A stretch of DNA of 64,000 bases from AV40 sp035568175 (GTDB lineage: Bacteria; Verrucomicrobiota; Verrucomicrobiia; Chthoniobacterales; UBA10450), in assembly GCA_035568175.1 (NCBI GenBank), contig DATMON010000020.1:1-64000 (forward strand), in the 5' to 3' direction. Shown piece by piece: positions 1-7,364 of this stretch. Within the stretch, counting starts at the first letter, position 1, and the number at the start of each line of letters is the position of its first letter. The notes under the pieces are model-generated. The model searched no databases. It was not told where the DNA came from and was given only the letters and a program-made list of their open reading frames with translations. The translations under genes were made by a program, and so were the position numbers.

Positions 1-41
1 ATCAAACTTACCAAAACAAAACATAATGGGCGATTTCGCAT
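1..41 (-). CDS. N-terminus of an exported protein (runs off the window)
   Basis: On the minus strand an ATG at 41-39 opens a frame reading M-R-N-R-P-L-C-F-V-L-V-S-L to the window edge, the shape of a signal peptide. A clear GGAGG lies at 55-51, nine bases before the ATG, which is unusual here because most genes lack such a site. A cobalamin riboswitch lies about 170 bases upstream on the same strand. The product is therefore probably a cobalamin-related exported protein such as a BtuB-like TonB-dependent receptor, but only 13 codons are visible and the identity is inference. Confidence 0.55.
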   Translation of the reverse strand, partial: MRNRPLCFVLVSL

Positions 42-144
42 AACAAGTTTCCTCCAACTCGAGAGTCGGACTTGTTTGCTCCCGCCATCGCGGGACGCAT
101 CGCCCAGCTCTCATTCTTCTTTCTGCGAAGAAGTTTTTTCGATT

Positions 145-196
145 TGTAGCCAACCGGCCTGTGGCCGGTTGGACGTCGCACGGCGACGTGGCTACA
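145..196. repeat. Family A three-stem palindromic element, copy 1
   Basis: An outer pair TGTAGC / GCTACA encloses two perfect hairpins: AACCGGCC with loop TGT, then ACGTCGC with loop ACG. It lies between the riboswitch and the exported-protein start at 41, so it would be part of that leader transcript. Other copies are at 1526, 3221, 3808, 46180, 51686 and 56986. Confidence 0.8.
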
Positions 197-214
197 CACG
201 AATGAGGTGGAGCG

Positions 215-460
215 GTCGAATATTCTGGCTCCTGGCGTTCGGAACAGTGGATAGTTTTAAGTTGATTGTTGATAGACGCAGATGCCCGGCATCTTCTGAC
301 TATCAACTCTCAACCATCAACTATCGACTAATCGCACCTTCTTCCCGCCTTCACCGTCGCCTCATGGCAACGATTGGCCCTGGGAAGTCGTATCCAGTTA
401 CAGCAGCGCAACTGCTCCCGGTTTGCACGGGATTTCTCGCGCCGATCCACTTTTTCAAAC
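215..460 (-). promoter_or_regulatory. Cobalamin (B12) riboswitch
   Basis: Read on the minus strand, the segment shows the core of the cobalamin aptamer: CCCGTGCAAACCGGG at 431-417, then GCAGTTGCGCTGCTGTAAC at 415-397 (the conserved CGCnnCTGTAA part), a GGTGAAGGCGGGAAGAAGG segment near 350-330, and a B12-box-like GCCAGGAGCC at 237-228. A variable arm at about 325-240, made of an inverted repeat of GTTGAT/ATCAAC units, separates the last two parts. The family controls B12 uptake, synthesis or B12-independent isoenzymes. The gene it serves begins at 41 on the same strand. Boundaries are approximate. Confidence 0.72.
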
Positions 461-573
461 TCACAAAGAACTAAGGTCGATCCGCCACAGGACGGATTCG
501 CCGTGGCGAAGAATTACTCCTTTGCCCTTGCGCGCTCAAGACAAATTTGATTAGCCGCGCTATAATTGCCGCC

Positions 574-1530
574 GTGACTGCTTCGAATTCGTCGCCCAGC
601 TTTCTCGTCACCGGCGGAGCCGGCTTTATCGGCTCGAACCTGACTCTTGCCTTGCAACACAAGTTTCCCAACGCGCGCCTCACCGTGATCGACGATTTTC
701 GCTCCGGCGATTTTAAAAATCTGCGCGGCTACCGCGGCGATTTCGTAGCGCAGAATCTCGCCGCCCTGGATTGGCGCGAACAATTCGGCGATCCCGCGGC
801 CGCGGGATTCGACGCCATTTTCCACCTCGCGTCGATCACGGACACGACGTTGCACGATCAATTCGTGCAGGTGCATGACAACGTCGAAAGTTTTCGACGG
901 CTGCTGAATTTCGCGCGCCCCAACAAAACTCGAATTGTTTACGCGTCATCAGCATCCACTTATGGTCCGGCAACCGCGGCCAGCGTTGAATCAAACGGGG
1001 CCGCGCCGGCGAACATCTATGCTTTTTCGAAAGCGATCCTGGACAATCTCGCGATCCGCGAAGCGAAGGAAAACCCGCCCTGGGTCATCATTGGGCTGCG
1101 TTATTTCAATGTTTACGGTCCGCGAGAGGCGCACAAAGGGGTGCCCGCAAGTATGATTTACCATCTGGCTCAGCAAATGAAGGCCGGCCAGCGGCCGCGC
1201 ATTTTCAAACAAGGCGATCAAAAGCGCGATTTCGTTTACGTGAAGGACGTGGTGGAAGGAAGCATTCTCGCGCTCGAAGCGAAGGAGAGCGGAATTTACA
1301 ATCTCGGCTCGGGTCAAGCGCGCTCGTTCAACGAACTGGTCGACGTGCTCAACAAATGTCTCGGCACACAATTTCAGCCCGATTACATTGAAAATCCGCA
1401 CGCGCATTACCAAAACTTCACCGAAGCAGATTTGGACAAGGTCCGCGGCGCGCTCGGTTACCAACCGCAGTTCTCACTCGAGCGCGGCGTGAAAGATTAC
1501 GTGGATTGGCTGTATCCGGGTTCACTGTAG
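574..1530 (+). CDS. hldD: ADP-L-glycero-D-manno-heptose 6-epimerase-like NAD-dependent epimerase
   Basis: Short-chain dehydrogenase/epimerase that in this family inverts C6 of ADP-heptose for lipopolysaccharide core synthesis in the cytoplasm. The Rossmann motif TGGAGFIG is at residues 13-20, the Y-x-x-x-K catalytic pair at Tyr149/Lys153, followed by the HldD-type signatures NVYGPREAHKG and RDFVYVKDV. The length of 318 aa is normal. GTG at 574 is chosen because the Rossmann strand starts a few residues later; TTG at 547 would add nine residues. The stop codon TAG lies inside a palindromic repeat. A related UDP-sugar epimerase is possible, but the HKG-type motif favours HldD. Confidence 0.85.
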   Translation: MTASNSSPSFLVTGGAGFIGSNLTLALQHKFPNARLTVIDDFRSGDFKNLRGYRGDFVAQNLAALDWREQFGDPAAAGFDAIFHLASITDTTLHDQFVQVHDNVESFRRLLNFARPNKTRIVYASSASTYGPATAASVESNGAAPANIYAFSKAILDNLAIREAKENPPWVIIGLRYFNVYGPREAHKGVPASMIYHLAQQMKAGQRPRIFKQGDQKRDFVYVKDVVEGSILALEAKESGIYNLGSGQARSFNELVDVLNKCLGTQFQPDYIENPHAHYQNFTEADLDKVRGALGYQPQFSLERGVKDYVDWLYPGSL

Positions 1531-1578
1531 CCGCCGCCCTGTGGGGGGCGCGACGCTTCGCACAGCGAAGCGGCTACA
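1526..1578. repeat. Family A three-stem palindromic element, copy 2
   Basis: The outer pair TGTAGCCG / CGGCTACA encloses hairpins CGCCC/GGGCG and GCTTCGC/GCGAAGC (loop ACA). The stop codon of the hldD-like gene (1528-1530) is part of the left outer arm, and the convergent OsmC gene ends four bases beyond the right arm. Confidence 0.8.
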
Positions 1579-1581
1579 ACA

Positions 1582-1992
1582 TCACCCTTCCCAGAAAAAT
1601 TTCGTCGGCCGATCAATTTCCGACGGCAGACTCTTGTGCACCGGACAATTGAGCGCTGTCTGCTCCAGCACTTCACGGTGCGGCGAAGTCGGCGGAAGTG
1701 GAATATGGACTTCCGAAGGCAGCGCGACGATCCGGCGCGGCGCGTCTTTCGACATTTCTTTCTGCACCGAAACTTTCATCCCGCGAAGATCGACACCGAG
1801 CGATTCGGCTTTGAGTCCCATGGTCGTGCTGATGCACGTGCCGAGCGCGGTCGCAACGAGATCGGTCGGCGAAAATGCTTCGCCTTTTCCTTTGTTATCG
1901 GTCGGCGCGTCTGTCGCGAGCTTGGACTTCGACGGCCCGTGGGTCGCGTCGCAATGAAGATCGCCGGTGTAAGTAATATCGACCTTAACCAT
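1582..1992 (-). CDS. OsmC/Ohr-family peroxiredoxin
   Basis: A 136-aa protein of the OsmC superfamily, which reduces organic hydroperoxides with a pair of cysteines. The two expected cysteines are Cys53 in GTCISTTM and Cys116 in NCPVHKS, and the FSPTDLVATALGTC stretch is the family signature. The start at 1992 (MVKVDIT) is preferred over 2028 because family members begin with a short first strand; the longer form would add MTTTQTRRILSG. It is convergent with the hldD-like gene and stands alone. Confidence 0.88.
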   Translation of the reverse strand: MVKVDITYTGDLHCDATHGPSKSKLATDAPTDNKGKGEAFSPTDLVATALGTCISTTMGLKAESLGVDLRGMKVSVQKEMSKDAPRRIVALPSEVHIPLPPTSPHREVLEQTALNCPVHKSLPSEIDRPTKFFWEG

Positions 1993-2035
1993 ACCGGAAA
2001 GTATGCGACGCGTTTGCGTTGTTGTCATGTCCGGC

Positions 2036-2163
2036 GAATGACGAAATCCGAATGTCGAATGTCGAAAGAAGCTCGAATGATCAAATGACGAAGAGCAATT
2101 CGTGCTTCGTCATTCCTTCGTCCTTCGTCATTCGTCCTTCGTCATTCGTGCTTCGTCATTTGA
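2036..2163. repeat. ATGACGAA / TTCGTCAT simple inverted-repeat cluster
   Basis: About 130 bases are made of repeated units of the type ATGACGAA on the left and TTCGTCATTCG on the right, so the block can fold back on itself. The last codons of the GH26-like gene (M-T-K-H-E-stop) are encoded by this repeat. A related block occurs at 45536-45628. Confidence 0.85.
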
Positions 2164-3215
2164 ATCGTCTCTTGAATTTGTTGAGCATGCGCAGCGAACT
2201 CTTCGCGAAAAACTGTCGTCAGCTCTACGTCATGCAAAACGATCATGTCGGTATCGTGTTTTTTGTGGTCGTCGTTTTGCCAGCCTTCGTTCCACCAACA
2301 GAAGCCAACAATCGCCGGCCAGCGATTTGAAAAGAGATCTTCAAGCGCTGACTGCGCCCAGCGGACGACATCGATGTTTCGATTGTGTAAATCGCAGCCG
2401 AACTCGGCGACAATAACCGGTTTTCCGGGGACGAGTTTGATCAGGCGCGGATACGCTTCACCAATTTTGAAACGAAAACTCTCGAGACCTTCGTTGGTTT
2501 GCGGCGTAAGCGCCCCGTACGCGCTCAGGGCGACCCAGTCGCAGTAATTCTCGCCTGGAAAATAATTCTCGAACGCGTTCCATTTCGCTTCCGGCTCGTC
2601 GTACCAGTTCGCATGCCAGACCCAGGTCAGATTGTCCGCGCCCTCCGCCCGCATCAGATCGACAATGTGGCGATAAGCCGCGATGTAGCGCTTCGGTCCT
2701 TCAGTTGCTCCGCCATTCCATTTGCCGTTCCAACTGAACCAATTCCCGTTCGGTTCGGTCCCCCACTCAATCAAGATCGGCGAGCCAAACGTTTTGGCAT
2801 CGCGCGCCCACGCGCGAAGATCGACATCGAAATCGCCGGCAATGATTTTCTGAAGCGAAAAAGTTTTCTCGCCGTGGCGCTGATCGACATCCGAACGTAG
2901 CATCAGCCGCAGGTACGGAACTTTGCCGAGATCTCGGATCCACTTGCACATCGCAACGGGGAATTTTCGCGATTCGAACCAGTTGTTTGAAAAATAGACC
3001 CATGCGATTTTCTTCCCGATTCCTTGCTCGTAGCCCGCCACATCCGCAGACGTGACGTCGTGCTCAGTCGGGTCGTGCGTATCGGTGCCAACTCCGCCCC
3101 AATAAAATCCGTGATAAAGTTTTCCAGAGGGTGGCGGCAGGATCCGCGGCGATTCAGCATGCAGGCTCGCGGCGCAAGCAAACCAAAGCAAAGATCGACA
3201 GATAATTTTTTGCAT
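2142..3215 (-). CDS. Exported GH26-like glycoside hydrolase
   Basis: A 357-aa protein with a signal peptide (residues 1-20, ending LHA). The fold looks like a (beta/alpha)8 glycosidase of the GH26 mannanase type. The acid/base Glu154 lies in WGTEPNGNWFSW and the probable nucleophile Glu271 in VIVAEFGC. Aromatic-rich stretches (NWF, WVWHANWY, CWWNEGW) fit a sugar-binding cleft. Expected substrate is a beta-mannan or related plant polysaccharide, which is inference. The last five residues and the stop come from the adjacent simple repeat, so the native C-terminus may have been altered. No partner genes lie beside it. Confidence 0.75.
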   Translation of the reverse strand: MQKIICRSLLWFACAASLHAESPRILPPPSGKLYHGFYWGGVGTDTHDPTEHDVTSADVAGYEQGIGKKIAWVYFSNNWFESRKFPVAMCKWIRDLGKVPYLRLMLRSDVDQRHGEKTFSLQKIIAGDFDVDLRAWARDAKTFGSPILIEWGTEPNGNWFSWNGKWNGGATEGPKRYIAAYRHIVDLMRAEGADNLTWVWHANWYDEPEAKWNAFENYFPGENYCDWVALSAYGALTPQTNEGLESFRFKIGEAYPRLIKLVPGKPVIVAEFGCDLHNRNIDVVRWAQSALEDLFSNRWPAIVGFCWWNEGWQNDDHKKHDTDMIVLHDVELTTVFREEFAAHAQQIQETIQMTKHE

Positions 3216-3220
3216 TCTTC

Positions 3221-3295
3221 TGTAGCGGCGGTCTACGACCGTCGCTCGAAATCTCAGAAAGAAAAATAATACGACGCTCGTAGAGCGCCGCTACA
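3221..3295. repeat. Family A three-stem palindromic element, copy 3
   Basis: The outer pair TGTAGCGGCG / CGCCGCTACA encloses GGCGGTC/GACCGTC (loop TAC) and GACGCTC/GAGCGCC (loop GTA), separated here by an A-rich spacer. It lies just upstream of the GH26-like gene on its 5' side. Confidence 0.78.
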
Positions 3296-3347
3296 AGCAG
3301 CACGGTTGTCGGTCTTGCGACAACTTCCTTTGCCGCTAGGGTGAAAT

Positions 3348-3803
3348 ATGAATACGAAGGTGATAGGGAAAGATCTGACAAAGGAAGCACCGCGCAGTCC
3401 GCGCATCCGCGTTGGCGGTTACGCCATACTTGGGCGCACGATCGACAAATGCCGCGCGCTCGTGGCCGGCAATATTGGCGAATACCATTTCGATTGTCCG
3501 CTCGATAACACGCTCTTCGGTTTCAAAGGCGTGAAGGGCGACGACTTCAAAGCGCAAATCGAAAACGGCGCGAGCGATCAGGAAATGGTGGAATGGCTCA
3601 ATCGCAACGGTCAAAAGAAAACGCCGGACGAGATCAAACGCTGGGGCGATGAAGTTACCGCCGACAATCCGTACAACAATCCGGAAAAACGGGAATGGTT
3701 TGTTGAACAACTAAAACCGCTCGGACTCGATCCAGCCAAGACGACCCTATTCGATTGGCTCGAGAAAGACGACAAGGCGAGCCACGAGCAGAAAGCGGCG
3801 TAA
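3348..3803 (+). CDS. DUF5069 domain protein
   Basis: A 151-aa cytoplasmic protein that matches the DUF5069 pattern by eye: LTKEAPRSPRIRVGGYAILGRTIDKCRA near the N-terminus, GEYHFDCPLDNTLFGFKGV in the middle and an acidic, Trp-containing C-terminal half. The family is common in Verrucomicrobia and has no established function. No signal peptide or membrane segment is visible. It is isolated between two family A repeats (3221-3295 and 3808-3866). Confidence 0.8.
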   Translation: MNTKVIGKDLTKEAPRSPRIRVGGYAILGRTIDKCRALVAGNIGEYHFDCPLDNTLFGFKGVKGDDFKAQIENGASDQEMVEWLNRNGQKKTPDEIKRWGDEVTADNPYNNPEKREWFVEQLKPLGLDPAKTTLFDWLEKDDKASHEQKAA

Positions 3804-3807
3804 GTTT

Positions 3808-3866
3808 TGTAGCTACGCTGCTGTGCAGCGTTGAGAGGGTTGACGGCTCGCAGAGCCGTGGCTACA
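3808..3866. repeat. Family A three-stem palindromic element, copy 4
   Basis: The outer pair TGTAGC / GCTACA encloses two perfect 7-bp hairpins: ACGCTGC/GCAGCGT (loop TGT) and ACGGCTC/GAGCCGT (loop GCA). It sits between the convergent DUF5069 and APC permease genes and could act as a bidirectional terminator. Confidence 0.82.
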
Positions 3867-3885
3867 CCCCAATCTTACGGTTTAA

Positions 3886-5484
3886 TCAGCGGCGCTCGTC
3901 TTCGGTAATGCCGGCGTCGACGCCGCTGCGCAGCTTGCTGTGGCCAACTCCGTAAAGGAAGTAAATCGCGAGGCCGATCACGAGCCAGACAAAGAAACGA
4001 ATCCACGTTTCAAGGGGCAGGCTCATCATCAACACGAAACAAAACACGACGCCGAGAATTGGAAACAACGGGCTCAGCGGAACGCGGAACGGCCGCGGCC
4101 GATTGGCATCAGTGCGTCGCAAGATAACGACGCCGAGACAAACAAGGATAAAGGCGAAGAGGGTTCCAATATTAGTCAGATCAGCGAGCGACCCTATATC
4201 GACCACAGCAGCAATGCCGCCGACAAAAACGCCGGTCCAAATGGTGGTAATATGCGGTGTGCGGAACTTCGGATGAATTTTCGCGAAATATTGCGGAAGC
4301 AAACCGTCGCGCGCCATCGCCATGAAAATGCGAGGCTGGCCCAGTTGGAATACGAGCAAGACTGAAGTGATGCCCGCGAGCGCGCCGGCGCTGATGAGCG
4401 CTTGCGCCCAAGGATAACCAGAAAACGCGGTCGCGACCGCTGCCGGGTCGCCAAAATAAGTTGTGTACTTTCGCATGCCAGTGATCACTGCCGCCATCAA
4501 AACATAGAGCACCGTGCAAATAATGAGGCTGGCGATGATTCCAATCGGCATGTCGCGCTGTGGATTTTTCGTCTCTTCCGCGGTCGTGGACACGGCATCG
4601 AATCCGATGAAAGCGAAGAAGACAATGGCCGCGCCACTCATCACTCCGCCGATGCCAGTCGGAACAAATGGATGCCAGTTGGTTGGATGAATCATGAACC
4701 CGCCAAACGAGATTACGAAAACGACCACTGCGAGTTTAATAATCACGATGGTATTGTTGGTTCGCGCGCTCTCGCGAATTCCATAAATCAAAAGGGCGGT
4801 CACGGCCGCGACAACGAGCAGCGCCGGAAGATTGAGCGCGATCGGATAGCCGGCGATGGTCGGAATTGTCGCCGAGGAAAAATTCGACAGAGCTTCACCG
4901 CCCTGAGCCACAATCGTTTTGGCAGTCGCGTAATCGTTGACTGCCCAAACTGGAAATTTTAATCCAAAGAGACTGCCGAACAGTCTGACAAAATAACCCG
5001 ACCAGCCGACCGCCACCGCCATGTTGCCGACCGCGTATTCGAGGATCAGATCCCAACCGATGATCCAGGCGATCAGCTCCCCGAGCGTCGCATAAGAATA
5101 GGTATAAGCTGAACCCGAAACCGGGATCATCGCTGCCAGCTCGGCATAACAAAGAGCGGCAAAACCGCACGCCACGGCGGCGACCACAAATGAGAGCATC
5201 ACCGCCGGACCGGCGCCGGGGCGACCAAAGACAAGCGGCGCATGGCTAATCCACGACTGAATGAAATTGAGCACCGGCGTTTTCAAAATCGACCCGACCG
5301 TCTGTGCTTGTTCACCGGCCGCCGCCGTTCCCGCTAGCGCGAAAATTCCAGTCCCGATGATTGCGCCAATGCCAATGCAGGTGAGAGCGAATGGACCCAA
5401 TGCCCGCTTCATTTGCCGCTCGGGAGAAGCCGCTTCAGCGATCAAATGGTCCGGGCTTTTCTTCCGAAAAAGTTCAAGTGCCAT
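3886..5484 (-). CDS. APC-superfamily amino acid permease (cationic amino acid transporter type)
   Basis: A 532-aa integral inner-membrane protein with about twelve to fourteen hydrophobic helices. The first helix carries the APC signature GIGAIIGTGIFALAG (residues near 35-50), and GFDAVSTTAEETKNP is the typical sixth-helix region of CAT/YfnA-like transporters. It should import amino acids by proton symport or exchange; the substrate cannot be read from the sequence. The start at 5484 gives the usual MALELFRKKSPDHL N-terminus of CAT-type permeases. It is divergent from the small membrane protein at 5576. Confidence 0.88.
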   Translation of the reverse strand: MALELFRKKSPDHLIAEAASPERQMKRALGPFALTCIGIGAIIGTGIFALAGTAAAGEQAQTVGSILKTPVLNFIQSWISHAPLVFGRPGAGPAVMLSFVVAAVACGFAALCYAELAAMIPVSGSAYTYSYATLGELIAWIIGWDLILEYAVGNMAVAVGWSGYFVRLFGSLFGLKFPVWAVNDYATAKTIVAQGGEALSNFSSATIPTIAGYPIALNLPALLVVAAVTALLIYGIRESARTNNTIVIIKLAVVVFVISFGGFMIHPTNWHPFVPTGIGGVMSGAAIVFFAFIGFDAVSTTAEETKNPQRDMPIGIIASLIICTVLYVLMAAVITGMRKYTTYFGDPAAVATAFSGYPWAQALISAGALAGITSVLLVFQLGQPRIFMAMARDGLLPQYFAKIHPKFRTPHITTIWTGVFVGGIAAVVDIGSLADLTNIGTLFAFILVCLGVVILRRTDANRPRPFRVPLSPLFPILGVVFCFVLMMSLPLETWIRFFVWLVIGLAIYFLYGVGHSKLRSGVDAGITEDERR

Positions 5485-5575
5485 TGGTAATTTTCCCGAA
5501 TCGTGTCATCGCGGCTTACCGGCGGTCAACCACAACTTTCCGATGCGTGGCGCGCAATTAGCTCGTTTATCGAGC

Positions 5576-5788
5576 ATGATCAATTTAAGCGCCGCCAACT
5601 TGATCGGTGGCTGCGTCTTTGGCTCGATCGGTTTCGTCGCTTTCATGTACGGAAAGCGAATGAGCTTGTGGAAGCCGATGTTCCTCGGCATCGCCCTGAT
5701 GGTTTATCCCTACTTCATTAGTAACGACGCCGTCTTGTACGTCATCGGCATCTTCGGTTCGACCGCGCTTTTCTTTTTGCGCGATTAA
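5576..5788 (+). CDS. Small two-helix membrane protein
   Basis: A 70-aa protein with two hydrophobic helices (about residues 8-25 and 33-66) and the central sequence MVYPYFISN. It resembles short proteins often labelled 'amino acid transport protein' without evidence. The start at 5576 places the first helix at the N-terminus; an upstream in-frame ATG at 5543 would add 11 residues. It lies divergent to an amino acid permease and ends just before a strong terminator, so it is probably a real transcript. Confidence 0.65.
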   Translation: MINLSAANLIGGCVFGSIGFVAFMYGKRMSLWKPMFLGIALMVYPYFISNDAVLYVIGIFGSTALFFLRD

Positions 5789-5792
5789 AAAA

Positions 5793-5826
5793 AATCCGGA
5801 GTCTCTTCAGGGGCAGACTCCGGATT
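5793..5826. terminator. Bidirectional intrinsic terminator
   Basis: A perfect 12-bp stem, AATCCGGAGTCT with its complement AGACTCCGGATT, and a 10-base loop. It is preceded by a run of A and followed by TTTTCG, so it can stop transcripts from both the small membrane protein and the convergent gene at 5849. Confidence 0.88.
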
Positions 5827-5848
5827 TTCGAAATGTTTTCTGTGGCGT

Positions 5849-6079
5849 CTAGCGTGCGAACCGGATGCCTTCTTCCACTTGCGCGATGGCTCGATCTACA
5901 AGCTCCAGCGCGCGCTCGCGATGACCGCCTTTGTTCGGCTCGGCTCTTTGCAACGCTTCACGCGCCTCGCGCAAATGATGCAGCGCATTGTCCATATATG
6001 GTTGACGCGCGAAAGCCGAATTGAGTCCGAGCGCGGAAATTGACAGTAAAATCACAACCGTTGTTTTGAGTGTTTTCAT
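5849..6079 (-). CDS. Small exported helical protein
   Basis: A 76-aa protein: signal peptide (about residues 1-24, ending AFA), then one long amphipathic helix with HHLREAREALQRA and HRERALELVDRAIAQVEEGI. Small secreted proteins with the same 'LREAR...GGHR..AIELV..AI..VEEGI' pattern occur in many bacteria and have no known role. It is a single gene between two terminator or promoter regions. Confidence 0.7.
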   Translation of the reverse strand: MKTLKTTVVILLSISALGLNSAFARQPYMDNALHHLREAREALQRAEPNKGGHRERALELVDRAIAQVEEGIRFAR

Positions 6080-6173
6080 CGCACCGATTTAATGATTGCG
6101 AATTATAACGTCAAGCCAGGCGTGGCCTTACAAAGTAGACGACCCGGTCGCATTTTTGTAATCTCACACCGCC

Positions 6174-7364
6174 ATGGCGGACGAACCCGCAAAAATTATC
6201 CTCGGCGACACTGCAATTTCCGCAGTCGAGCGAACTGCGCGCCGTCGTTGGTTTGGGCGAGGCAAAGATCGACAACTTCCGCCGCTGACACATTGCGAAA
6301 ATTGCGGCGCCGAGTTAAGCGGTCCGCATTGCGCGCAATGCGGACAAGCGGCGATCGATTATCGCCGCTCGTTTCGGCACGTGATTGTCGATGTTCTCGA
6401 CTCGTTTCTGAACTGGGACTCCAAATTTTTCGCCACTATCGGTCTGCTCCTCGTCAAACCGTGGCAGCTAACAAACGAGTTTCTTGCCGGCAAACGGGTT
6501 CGTTATCTTAATCCCCTTCGTCTTTACCTCTTGGCCAGCATCTTGTTCTTCTTTGCCATTAATTACTGGACGAAAGGGATTCACATGGATCCGGGCAAAC
6601 TCGGCCCAAAGGATCGCGCTGAGATTCAGGCCGAGCTGAAAAAAGAAGATCTGCCACCAGACGTTCGTGCAAAACTGCAGAAAGCTCTTGAAGAAACATC
6701 GCCACCGCCGGCGTCTTCGCCACTAGTCGGGCCTTCCGCTCCGACCGCACCGCCGGCTTCTGGCGCGCCTTCGCTTCCGACGCCGTCTTCGCCTTCGCCC
6801 GCTCCGTCAAGCGGAGGCGCCAAAACTTACGGGCCGGTGACGGATCGACCATTTGTGGTCTTCGATGCGGACGGGAACAAATCGTTAACCCCGTTCGAGC
6901 GCTGGTTGGAAGCGCGGGCCAAGGACAAAATGGGCGAACACGGAACGAAAATGGGACTCTTCATTAGCACGCTCTTCAACAATCTCCCTTACATGATGCT
7001 CTGCTGCATCCCACTCTTCGCGTTTGTCCTGAAAGTTCTCTACGTGCGCCGCCATATTTTTTACATTGACCACCTGATTTACGCCCTGCACATCCATACA
7101 TTCCTTTATACCAGCGTGATGCTGATCGTGCTCGCAACCATGGGACTTAACCGCGTGGCGCCCGCTGCGATAGCTGGCTGGGTGATCGCGCTCCTCTGGA
7201 TCGCGTTCGTCGCTCAAATCTTCCTTTCGATCCGTCGTGTGTATCGACAAGGGTGGTTCATCAGCACGCTCAAGTTTTTCACTGGCGGTTTTATTTATCT
7301 GATGGTGCTATCTCTTGCGCTGGCTGCGACCTTTTTTATCACCCTCGCGCTACCGTCAGACTAA
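6174..7364 (+). CDS. DUF3667 membrane protein with zinc ribbon
   Basis: A 396-aa protein. Residues 41-56 hold a zinc ribbon (Cys41, Cys44, Cys53, Cys56), followed by the DUF3667-type segment DYRRSFRHVIVDVLDSFLNWDSKFFATIGLLLVKP and a first membrane helix (YLLASILFFFAINYW). A Pro/Ser-rich loop of about 50 residues comes next, then four hydrophobic helices in the last third. Function of the family is unknown. The stop codon TAA at 7362-7364 overlaps the stop codon of the convergent alaS gene. Confidence 0.82.
   Translation: MADEPAKIILGDTAISAVERTARRRWFGRGKDRQLPPLTHCENCGAELSGPHCAQCGQAAIDYRRSFRHVIVDVLDSFLNWDSKFFATIGLLLVKPWQLTNEFLAGKRVRYLNPLRLYLLASILFFFAINYWTKGIHMDPGKLGPKDRAEIQAELKKEDLPPDVRAKLQKALEETSPPPASSPLVGPSAPTAPPASGAPSLPTPSSPSPAPSSGGAKTYGPVTDRPFVVFDADGNKSLTPFERWLEARAKDKMGEHGTKMGLFISTLFNNLPYMMLCCIPLFAFVLKVLYVRRHIFYIDHLIYALHIHTFLYTSVMLIVLATMGLNRVAPAAIAGWVIALLWIAFVAQIFLSIRRVYRQGWFISTLKFFTGGFIYLMVLSLALAATFFITLALPSD

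Noticed and set aside
8..199. 63-aa minus-strand frame at the left edge
   Set aside because: It lies in repeat and leader sequence; a different frame starting at 41 has the ribosome binding site and a signal-peptide-like start.
76..474. 132-aa plus-strand frame at the left edge
   Set aside because: It runs antisense across the cobalamin aptamer and a family A repeat, and its residues show no domain pattern.
2036..2163. CRISPR array
   Set aside because: Units are 7-11 bases, contiguous and in inverted blocks, with no spacers of constant size.
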